Origin: Abelmoschus esculentus
Taxonomy: Eukaryota > Streptophyta > Magnoliopsida > Malvales > Malvaceae
DNA: 64,000 nt
NCBI GenBank assembly: GCA_035048815.1
Contig: JAUCBN010000043.1
Coordinates: forward strand, 9,675,001-9,739,000
Direction: 5' to 3'
In this document: positions 1 through 9,600 of the stretch, one piece after another
How positions within the stretch are numbered: position 1 is the first letter of the stretch
Layout of the letters: the number at the start of each line of letters is the position of its first letter
Position numbers and translations under genes: made by a program
The notes under the pieces: model-generated
The model's database searches: none
What the model was told of the DNA's origin: nothing
What the model saw: only the letters and a program-made list of their open reading frames with translations

Positions 1-1342
1 CTTAACCCTACAAAACGATCGAAAATGATATTAAATCAAATTTTATGGGTTCAATAAGTTAATTATGGGATTTTGATCCTAATTATACAACTTAAACTCA
101 AATTTTGAGCTTTTTACTCGGTTAAAATTCGAACGGGTTCACTATAAAGCCCATTTAGACATACACAATCTTAACTGTACAAAACGATTTAAAATGATAT
201 TAAATCAAATTTTATGGGTTCCAAAAGTTATTTATGGGATTTTGAACCTATTTATACTGCTTAAACTCAAATTTTGAGGTTCTCACTCGGTTAAAATTCG
301 AACGGGTTCACTAGAAAGCCCATTTAGACATGCATGCTCTAAACCCTACAAAACGATCGAAAATGATATTAAATCAAATTTTATTGGTTCAAAAAGTTAA
401 TTGTGGGCTTTGGAACCTAATTATACAGCTTAAACACAAATTTTGAGCTTTTTACTCGGTTAAAATTCGAACGGGTTCACTATAAAGCCCATTTAGACAT
501 GCATGTTCTCAACCCTACAAAACGATCGAAAATGATATTAAATCAAATTTCATGGGATCAAAAAGTTAATTATGGGCTTTTGAATCTTATTATATAGCTT
601 AAACTCAAATTTTGAGCTTCTTGCTCGGTCAAAATTCGAACGGGTTCACTATAAATCCCATTTAGACATGCACGCTCTCAACCCTACAAAACGATCGAAA
701 ATGATTTTCAATCAAATTTTTTGGGTACAAAATGTTAATTATGGGCTTTTGAACATAATTATACAGCCTAAACTCAAATTTTGAGCTTTTTACTCCGTTA
801 AAATTCAAACGGGTTCACTATAAAGCCCATTTAGACGTGCAAGCTCTTAACCCTACAAAACGATCGAAAATGATATTAAATCAAATTTTATGGGTTCAAT
901 AAGTTAATTATGGGATTTTGATCCTAATTATACAACTTAAACTCAAATTTTGAGCTTTTTACTCGGTTAAAATTTAAACGGGTTCACTATAAAGCCCATT
1001 TAGACATACACAATCTTAACTGTACAAAACGATTTAAAATGATATTAAATCAAATTTTATGGGTTCAAAAAGTTATTTAAGGGATTTTGAACCTATTTAT
1101 ACTGCTTAAACTCTAATTTTGAGGTTCTAACTCGGTTAAAATTCGAACGGGTTCACTAGAAAGCCCATTTAGACATGCATGCTCTAAACCCTACAAAACG
1201 ATCGAAAATGATATTAAATCAAATTTTATTGGTTCAAAAAGTTAATTATGGGCTTTCAAACCTAATTATACAGCTTAAACACAAATTTTGAGCTTTTTAC
1301 ACAGTTAAAATTCGAACGGTTCACTATAAAGCCCATTTAGAC
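1..1342 (+). repeat. 169-bp satellite array, segment 1
   Basis: About eight head-to-tail monomers. The recurring start (ctTAACCCTACAAAACGATC and variants) falls at 1, 170, 339, 508, 677, 846, 1015 and 1184, so the spacing is exactly 169 bp. Monomers 1-3 are nearly identical to monomers 6-8, which implies a five-monomer higher-order unit of 845 bp. The array is AT-rich and has no conserved ORF; 169 is not divisible by 3, so any reading frame shifts at each repeat. It runs off the left edge of the window and stops abruptly at the truncated Athila element. The monomer length is nucleosome-like, as in many plant centromeric and pericentromeric satellites; that role is inferred. Confidence 0.95.
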
Positions 1343-1344
1343 CA

Positions 1345-2508
1345 CAATGCATAAACACTAGACCACAAGGAGGCCTACCTAGCAATACTGAAGTTGCTAA
1401 GGTAATGAGCCATGAACAGTGCAAGGCAATCACTACTAGGAGTAGTCTACAGCTGAAGGAAAAGATCACAGAGAGCCAAATTCAATCAGCGGATCAAGCA
1501 AAAGAAAAGGCCGAGCAAACTGAAGCCGACAACACTGCCCCGGTAGAGAGCACTGCAGCTCTTGAGCAGCCTGCCGAGGCAGCAACAACTCCAGTGGTGC
1601 CAGGTATAAAATTTCAAACTAAAGAAACCCTGGATGAGATGAGACCACCACCACCTTTCCTACAAAGGTTGAAAAAGCAAAAACAGGACCAGCAATTCAA
1701 GAAGTTCCTCGACATCTTGAAGAAAGTCCACATCAACATACCTTTCGTTGAAGCTATTGAACAAATGCCGAACTATGCCAAGTTCTTAAAGGACATGGTG
1801 TCAAAGAGAAAACAAATATGTGAGTTTGAGACAGTGGTTGCTACCGAGGGATGTATGGCAATGCTGCATAACCACATGCCACCAAAGTTAAAAGATCCTG
1901 GTTGCTTTACTATACCTTGTGCGATAGGTAAGAGCTATGAAGGTAAGGCCCTATGCGACCTTGGAGCAAGCATAAACCTCATGCCCAAATCGGTCTTTCA
2001 AAAGCTTGGAATTGGAAGGGCGAAGCCTACAACAGTGATGCTCCAACTAGCGGATCGATCCTATGTGCAACCTGAAGGCAAAATCGAGGACATACTGGTA
2101 AGAGTTGACAAGTTTATTTTTCCTGCAGACTTCCTTGTCCTTGATTGTGAAGCAGATGAGAATGCACCTATCATCCTTGGGAGACCCTTTCTAGCAACTG
2201 GACGCACATTAATTGACGTGGAAAAAGGAGAGTTGACTATGCGGGTCAATGACCAACAAGTAAAACTCAACGCATTCCACAACTTAAAGAAGTATGATGA
2301 TCCAGAGGAGTGCAAGGCCATTCACACAGTAGATAATAAGATATCCTGCATGGGCAGTCTGCTCGACAGAATATTCGGCAAGAAGATTAAGTCCAAGATG
2401 GATGGCCAGACAGCAAAATGGAATGGCCCACAACCGATTCACAATTTGGGCCTAAGGGAGAAAATAATTTTGGGAGATGCATTTGCATGCTCTCCACCAG
2501 TAACATGA
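1345..2508 (+). pseudogene. Athila gag C-terminus and protease fused to the pol tail
   Basis: The frame is open from the breakpoint to the stop at 2506-2508; the first ATG is at 1405, giving 367 residues. The first part matches the variable Gag-protease linker of the other Athila copies (CKAITTRS, then MRPPPPF). A retroviral-type aspartic protease follows, with active site ALCDLGASINLMP and the downstream ILGRPFL motif. After about position 2395 the sequence matches only the extreme C-terminus of Athila pol (ILGDAFACSPP). Roughly 3.5 kb of RT, RNase H and integrase is therefore absent, yet the reading frame survives. A protease alone could be folded from it, but there is no capsid domain, so I treat it as a relic. 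Confidence 0.85.
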
Positions 2509-2756
2509 CCTCTCCCCTTTTCTTTATTATTATATTAGGGTTAGTAGTTTATTTTTATAATTATTTTTTTTCTTTAAATATTTTCTCTTTCCGTGTGTTT
2601 TATTTTTCTTAGGTTAATAAGAAAGAATAAGGGAAAAGTAGTTCACAGCAGGAACTCTGCTGAGGCAATAAAACAGTGTCAGGGCCGCAGCAGTCCCAAC
2701 GGGCAGAAAAGTGTAACGACTAGTCTGCCGAGATTTCTGCCGCGGCAGAAAAAGGA

Positions 2757-2810
2757 AACGGTTACAAACGGCTAGTGGCTTCAACGGTCACAAGGCTGAG
2801 GCCTATATAA
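2757..2810 (+). promoter_or_regulatory. Internal TATA box and AACGG cluster before ORF3
   Basis: A TATA box in the context GCCTATATAA (2801-2810) lies about 160 bp before the ORF3 start codon. Three AACGG motifs (2757-2761, 2767-2771, 2783-2787), resembling plant Myb-binding cores, lie within 31 bp just upstream. The perfect palindrome CTGCCGCGGCAG is at 2737-2748. The LTR of the same element uses almost the same core, GCCTATATAAAG (from 5819). A second Athila copy has CCTATATAAA at 48371 and two AACGG motifs at 48319 and 48330 in the same place. Promoter function is inferred from position and conservation. Confidence 0.5.
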
Positions 2811-2967
2811 GAAACTCCTTCCTCTTGAACTATTCACTCTTACTTTCTTGTTTTCTTTAATATTCATAACAATCTCTCTCTCACATTACTCTCTGCCTAC
2901 TAATTCTTGTAAAATCTCCAGATTCTTTTCAAGAAAAAGCTCCACGAACTCATATCTCTCTATCTTG

Positions 2968-4503
2968 ATGGCAACATATAAAAGATTCGCCCCAGCCAAC
3001 GTTGAAGATCGATTCAATCGATCTTTCATCGCTAGGCAACTTTGGGAAGAGCAAGGGTTCCAGCATGCGCACGAAGAGAACTACGGCATTGAACACTACC
3101 TCTATGACAGAATTAAGTACTAGAATTGGGAAATTTTCTGTCTGCAACCTGCCCAGGCGAACGCCACGATCGTGCGGGAGTTCTACGCTCATGGGCCCAG
3201 CAAAGACTCCCTCTTTGTTCACTGCCGCGGCAAACCAGTCCAGCTTGATGCCGAAACAATTAACAACTTCTACGGCCTCACCCCAGACAGTGATATCCAC
3301 GCTGAGTTCTTGGAAGATATCACTGCCGAGGACTATGAACTCATTAAAGACGATCTTTGTTACGGGAACACCCCATGGGAAACCGGTACCCATCGAGGAT
3401 CCGTAACACGACAAAGCCTAAAACCGGAGGCCAAGATGTGGAATACCTTCGTCAAACGATGCCTCATCCCAACATCACACAATAGCACGGTGGATCGCAA
3501 GAGAATGGTGCTTATCCAATCCATCATCAACAAGAGGACCATCAATGTTGGCGAGATTATCCTAAGGGAAATTCAGGAGTGCGGTAAGAAAGATAGGGGA
3601 CCATTGTATTTCCCTTGCTTGATTACGGGTTTATGTGTTTCTGCAGGTGTACCCATTGAAGAAATGGACGAATACACGCCCCCACGACGAGGATGGACCA
3701 GAGACTTCTGCCACAAAGTCATGCAAATCACGCAAGCAGAACCTGTCCAAGCAACGCCGCAGCAGTTCACTGTCGGTACTGCTGCCGGGGCCCAGTACAC
3801 GGCAGACATGCCTGGTACTGCCCACACCTCTGCCGCAGTAGACCCGTACCAAGAGATCTTGCTACGGATGGCAGCAATGGACCTTAGACAACAACGGTAC
3901 ATGGAGTACCAAAGGGATTTCAATGGCACCTTAGCCCAGATGATGTTGCGTGCTTTCCCGGACAAAGGAGCATAATTTCCGGAGTTCCCAAGCAACATGT
4001 TCGTCACAACCGCACCTTACACCGAGACTACACCAGCCCCGGGAGGACCAAGGCCGTACTTCCATACGGACCCTCAACCCCAATACCAGGCTGCCGGCCC
4101 ATCTAGGGCAGCGGATTCTGCCGCGGCCTCGTCTGTCAGCAGAAGGCCATCCAAGCGGAGGGCCGTTTTCAGCACTCCACCCCGATCACCAATCATCATG
4201 GGCAGTCTATCGGCCGAGATAGATGCTTATGTGCACCAAAGCTCCACCGCCGCCGGACCAAGTACACACCACACCGGAGGAGCCATGGCAATGGGAGGAG
4301 GAACAGACGTGATGCTAACCGAAGAGATGGCTGATGTAGAAGAAGGAGAGGAGGTAGAAGCCCCGATGCAAAGGACACCACCCACTCAAGTCCAACCGCC
4401 CCGGCAAGCAAAAGCACAACCATCGCCTTCACCAAAGACAAAGCAATCGGCAGCTAGGCCGAGGAGGAAAATTGTTACAAGCAGCTCTTCGGAGTCGCTT
4501 TAA
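2968..4503 (+). pseudogene. Athila ORF3 (post-pol ORF, plant-transposon-protein-like)
   Basis: One frame of about 511 codons from the ATG at 2968 to the stop at 4501-4503, broken by TAG at 3121 and TAA at 3973. The second Athila copy has glutamine at the first site. Residues about 1-60 (MATYKRFAP, WEEQGF, YGIEHYLYD) match the copy starting at 48493. The middle part contains WEIFCLQPA, VREFYAHG, HCRGKPV and LITGLCVSAGV. This pattern is known to me from the 'putative plant transposon protein' domain found in many plant Athila-associated predicted proteins. The C-terminal third is Pro/Ala/Ser/Gln-rich with a basic tail. I see no signal peptide or strong membrane segment, so 'envelope-like' describes only its position. 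Function unknown. Confidence 0.7.
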
Positions 4504-5356
4504 AATTCTTTGTCCTTTATTCAAATATAAATTGCTTTTACTGTTTTTACTTGCTGCTTATGATTCATATTCTGTTTTTCCGTTTATTTCTTCAAATATA
4601 AAGCATTGAGGACAATGCTTGGTTTGAGTTTGGGGTTGCAGATTCACTGCCAAGGCAGCAATCTACTGTCGCGGCCTTGCCAAAAAGGGAGTATTCTAGT
4701 GATTTTTTTTAAAAATTTTTATGCTCCCCGCCTTACTTGAATTTACTGCTTACACTTTTGCACTGCTCATCATCAGTATTGCTTAAGGATGCTTAAGGAT
4801 GAAAACTTAGAAGCTTACTATAGGAAGAACTTTAAACACTTTTGGGACTTGTTGGATTATAGGAATTCTTTTAATGAACTTAGGTGATAAAGACTTAGAT
4901 TTTTAGAAAGTAACTAGAGGTGCCTACCACCGGCTCTAGAAAGTCTCTTCTTCATGCTAGAGGTGCCCGAAATTGGCTTTAGTATGTTTTAAGGAATATT
5001 AAAAAGAAAGAAGGAATTTAGTGAAAAAAAAAACACAAGTCTTTGAGGTGCCCGAAATCGGCTCAAGATTTGGGGTTTGAAAAAAGAAGAGAACACTTAA
5101 CCAATGTCTATTTGTCTTGAACTTAGAGTTTATCTAAGAAAGCCTTTAATCAACTTGTCCATAAAAACGCACGCACTCACAATTCTTATAGTTTGTTTCT
5201 AGGTAAACCCTTGGTTAACCGAATGGTTAAGGCTTAAGAATAGGCCTAGTTATGGTGGGGAGAATAGATGGGCATGTAAGACCAAGAGAGAGTGGAGTTC
5301 GGCAAATTGATGGTTTGCATTGCTTGAGGACAAGCAATAGTTCGAGTTTGGGGGTG
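4504..5356 (+). other. Athila 3' noncoding region up to the purine tract
   Basis: No ORF. The stretch links ORF3 to the 3' LTR and is conserved in the minus-strand Athila copy (55754-56680 reversed). It contains palindrome variants near 4650, three hairpins at 4914-5067, and ends in a purine-rich tract (gtttgggggtg, about 5346-5356), the expected primer for plus-strand synthesis, directly before the LTR's TGATAAG. Confidence 0.75.
4914..5067 (+). other. Three consecutive hairpins with a shared loop
   Basis: Hairpin 1: CTAGAG (4914-4919) pairs with CTCTAG (4934-4939). Hairpin 2: CATGCTAGAG (4953-4962) pairs with CTTTAGTATG (4977-4986), ten pairs with G-U wobbles. Hairpin 3: TTGAG (5043-5047) pairs with CTCAA (5062-5066). 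The loops are related: GGTGCCTACCACCGG in the first, GGTGCCCGAAAT(T/C)GG in the second and third. The minus-strand Athila copy keeps all three, and there hairpin 2 is fully Watson-Crick (CATACTAGAG with CTCTAGTATG). This suggests selection on RNA or DNA structure; a packaging, dimerisation or 3'-end role is only a guess. Confidence 0.55.
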
Positions 5357-6683
5357 TGATAAGTGCTCAACACACTATCACTTTTTACACCTTTTATGGG
5401 CATTAATCATCAAATATACACCCACTCGGACCAATGCATGTGCTTAATGGGATATATTTAGAAGTTATACTCATATAGATAATATTTATAGAAAAAGGCA
5501 CATTTTACTACATTTTCATATCTGTGCAGGAGAACCAGTGCCACGGCAGGGACAAGGCCGAGGCAGGACCTGATGCCGAGGCAGCAACAGAAAGACAGGA
5601 AGCAAGACTATAGGCGATGGAAAGACAAAAATCCAAGGAACGTGTCTGGACTTGAAGCCCATGAATCGGAGCTGGCTAGCACAAGGAAAAGCCCAAAGGA
5701 AGACCATGCGGGAAAGCCCCTTAGCCGAATATAAACTTGGAAATATATTTAATTATGTACTTGACTTGTTCCCTACTCCAAGTTGTATTCTACTTAGGAA
5801 AGGTTTGCCCTAGGTCTAGCCTATATAAAGACCTAACCACCCAATGTACAATATACGAAATACCTAGGGAGAGAGTCGATTTCTATTCTTGTTTCATTCC
5901 TCTCCATTATGTTCTAAACCTTCTTAGGGATTAGGTGAAGGTTGTCGAGTAGTTGTGAGAGGAGATTGTACTTTGTCTTTGATTCAATGCAATAAAGTTA
6001 TCAAGGTTTGCTTATCCTTTGTTATTCCTTGTTTTCACAATTGAGCTCGGGAGAGGATATTGCGAATCATCCATTTATCTAAGCTCGGGAGAGTTAGATT
6101 CACGAAAGGGGTAAGTACGATGTTTCAATCGCGAAATACTAACTCGGCCTAGGGATAGGTTAAGAGTTTCAGCGGCTAAAAGAAGTGTGAGATCGGTTGG
6201 TGAGTATAATTGGTTCACGCCGGGAGGTATCATCAAGGACTAGTCATCAACATCACTCTAACTTAGGGATAAGCGGAGTCATCCAAGGACACTTTGCCGA
6301 AGTTTGGTAAAGTCTTCCCACGAGCAAGGGATTGCCGCGGCAGACAGTATTGTCGCTGACGAGGCAGTAAACTGTAGTGCTGCCGAGACAGTGATATACG
6401 ATTGCATTGGACAAAGACAAGTCAATCAATTCCACAATACGACGCATCTGGATCCTAGCCCATCTCTCTCTACTATTTCAACTCATTATTTTTATTTAGT
6501 TATTTTAGTTTAGATAAATCAATCAACTCACTTGTGTTCTTTACTTTTTCTACAGGACAAGAAAGTGAAGAAAGCATATTAAGTATACTGGTCCATGAGG
6601 AGACAATAACTCGATAAAATACTTATCACTTATTACTTGCGATGTGTCCACTTGCACTAAACGCGCACTTTTGACACGCGACA
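5357..6683 (+). repeat. Athila 3' LTR (1,327 bp)
   Basis: Begins TGATAAGTGCTCAACA right after the purine tract and ends CACTTTTGACACGCGACA, followed at once by satellite. The same ends bound the 5' LTR of the minus-strand Athila (62616-63941). It includes a TATA box, a polyadenylation signal, several CTGCC/GGCAG palindromes (about 5535-5585 and 6330-6390) and a conserved segment near 6220 (CGCCGGGAGGTATCATCAAG) shared by all Athila LTRs in the window. Confidence 0.92.
5822..5996 (+). promoter_or_regulatory. Athila LTR TATA box and AATAAA signal
   Basis: TATATAAAG at 5822-5830 marks the probable start of the R region. AATAAA at 5991-5996, 170 bp downstream, is the likely polyadenylation signal. 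The same pair appears in the LTRs at 34053, 41514 and, reversed, 55283 and 63472. Exact transcript ends cannot be read from sequence. Confidence 0.6.
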
Positions 6684-9600
6684 ATCAATTTTATGGGTTC
6701 AAAAATTTAATTATGGGCTTTTCAACCTAATTATACAGCTTAATGTCAAATTTTGAGCTTTTTAATCTGTTAAAATTCGTACGGTTTCACTATAAAGCCC
6801 TTTTAGACATTCAAGCTCTGAACCCTACAAAACGATCGAAAATGATATTAAATCAAATTTTTTGGTTACAAGAAGTTAATTATGGGCTTTTGAACCTAAT
6901 TATACAGCTTAAACTCAAATTTTTAGCTTTTTACACAGTTAAAATTCGAACGGTTCACTATAAAGCCCATTTAGACGTACACCCTCTTATCTCTACAAAA
7001 TGATCGAAAATGATATTAAATCAAATTTTATGGGTTCAAAAAGTTAATTATGGACTTTTAAACCAAATTAATTAGGTTAAACTCAAATTTTTTGCTTTTT
7101 ACTCGGTTAAAATTCGAACGGGTTCACTATAAAGCCCGTTTTAACATGCACGCTCTGAACACTATAAACCGTTCGAAATTGATATTAAATTAAATTTTAT
7201 GGGTTCAAAAAGTTAATTGTGGGCTTTGGAACCTAATTATACTACTTAAACTCTAATTTTGATCTTTTTACTCGGTTAAAAGTCGAACGGGTTCATTATA
7301 AAGCCCATTTAGACATACATGCTCTTAACCCTATAAAACGATCAAAAATGATATTAAATCAAATTTATGGATTCAAAAAGTGAATTATGGGCTTTTGAAC
7401 CTAATTATACAGCTTAATGTCAAATTTTAAGCTTTTTAATCCGTTAAAATTCGAACGGTTTCACTATAAAGCCCATTTAGACATGCACGCTCTCAACCCT
7501 ACAAAATGAACGAAAATGATTTTCAATCAAATTTTTTGGGTACAAAAAGTTAATTATGGGTTTTGATCCTAATTATACAACTTAAACTCAAATTTTGAGA
7601 TTTTTACTCAGTTAAAATTTGAATCGCTTCTGTAAATTCGGAGAGGTTCTCCTCTTCTTCTCAATAAAATCATGGGTACTCTTTTCCCCATACGGGCCTA
7701 CTCACCTCTCGCGGAGACTGACTATAGTTTTTTTTAATGAGGCCCTTTCTTTCAAAAACAAATTAGAACGTGTTCACTATAAAGCCCATTTAGACATGCA
7801 CGCTCTAAACCCTACAAAATGATAGAAAATGATATTAAATCAAATTTTATGGGTTCAAAAAGTTAATTATGGGATTTTGAACATAATTATACAGCTTACA
7901 CTCAATTTTTGAGCTTTTTACTCGTTTAAAATTCTAACGGGTTCACTATAAAGCCCATTTAGACATAAACCCTTTTATCTCTACAAAATGATCGAAAATG
8001 ATATTAAATCAAATTTTATGGGTTCAAAAAGTTAATTATGGACTTTTAAACCAAATTAATTAGGTTAACATGCACGCTCTAAATACTATAAACCGTTCGA
8101 AATTAATATTAAATTAAATTTTATGGGTTCAAAAAGTTAATTATGGGTTTTGAACCAAATTATACATCTTAAACTCTAATTTTGAGCTATTTACACATAC
8201 ACGCACTTAACTCTACAAAACGATCGAAAATCATATTAAATAAAATTTTATGGGTTCAGAAAATTAATTATGGGCTTTTAAACCTAATTATTCAACTTAA
8301 ACTCAAATTTTGAGCTTTTTACTCGGTTAAAATTCGAACGGGTTCACTATAAAGCCCATTTAGACATGCACGCTCTGAACCCTACAAAACGATCGAAAAT
8401 GATATTGAATTAATTTTTTTGGGTACAAAAAGTTAAATATGGGCTTTTGAACCTAATTATACAACTTAAACTCCAATTTTGAGCCTTTTAGTCGGATAAA
8501 ATTCGAACGGGTTTACTATAAAGCCCATTTAGACATGAACACTCTAAACCCTACAAAACGATCGAAAATGATATTAAATCAAATTTTATGGGTTCAAAAA
8601 GTTAATTATGGGATTTTGAACCTAATTATACAGCTTAAACTCAAATTTTGAGCTTCTTTTTCGGTTAAAGTTCAAACGGGTTCACTAGAAAGACCATTTG
8701 GACATGCACTCTCTGAACTCTACAAAACGATCGAAAATGATATTAAATCAAATTTTATGGGTTCAAAAATTTAATTATGAGATTTTTAACCGAATTACAC
8801 ATCTTAAACTCAAATTTTGAGCTTCTTACTTCGTTAAATTTCGAACGGGTTCACTATAAAGCCTTTTTAGACATGCACGCTCTAAACCTTACAAATGGTA
8901 AAAAATGGTATTAAATCAAATTTTATGAGTTGAAATTGTTAATTATGGGCTTTTGAGCCTAATTATACAACTTAAACTCAATTTTTGAATTTTTTACTCG
9001 GTTAAAATTCGAACGAGTTCACTATAAATCCTGTTTAGACACGCCCACTCTAAACTCTACAAAACGATCGAAAATGATATTAAATCAAATTTTATGGGTT
9101 CAAAAAAGTTAATTATGGGATTTTGAACCTAATTATATAGCTTAAACTCAAATTTTGAGCTTCTTATTCGGTTAAAATTCAAATGGATTCACTATAAAGA
9201 CCTTTTAAACATGTATGCTCCAAACTCTACAATACGATCGAAAATTATATTCAATCAAATTTTTTGGGTACAAAAATTTAATTATGGGCTTTTGGACCTA
9301 ATTATAAACCTTAAACTCCAATTTTGAGATTTGTACTCGGTTAAAATTTGAACGTGTTCACTATAAAGCCCATTTAGACATACACGTTCTGAACCTTACA
9401 AAACGATCGAAAATGGTATTATATCAAAATTTAGGAGTTCAAATTGTTAATTATGGTCTTTTGGACCTAATTATACAACTTAATGTCAAATTTTGAGTTT
9501 TTTAATCGGTTAAAATTTAAACGTGTTCACTTTAAAGCCCATTTAGATATGAACGCTCTAAACCCTACAAAACCCTCGAAAATGATATTGAATCAAATTT

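Larger units (their letters stand above)
1345..6683 (+). mobile_element. Truncated, internally deleted Athila-type Ty3/gypsy element
   Basis: The segment begins in mid-gag, at a point matching the minus-strand Athila copy near 61158. It continues through protease, jumps to the last codons of pol, then carries ORF3, a 3' noncoding region, a purine tract and one complete LTR ending at 6683. The 5' LTR, primer site and most of gag are missing. RT, RNase H and integrase are deleted. Satellite lies on both sides, but its phase does not match across the element (about 40 bp of monomer is missing) and there is no target duplication. This points to a deletion that removed the element's left end together with adjacent satellite. 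Confidence 0.9.

Noticed and set aside
2418..2775. Small ORFs after the left Athila pol tail
   Set aside because: They overlap the pol tail in another frame and the promoter region, and are not present in the equivalent region at 48100-48480.
3573..4007. 144-residue minus-strand ORF
   Set aside because: Antisense shadow of Athila ORF3, not shared with the other copy.
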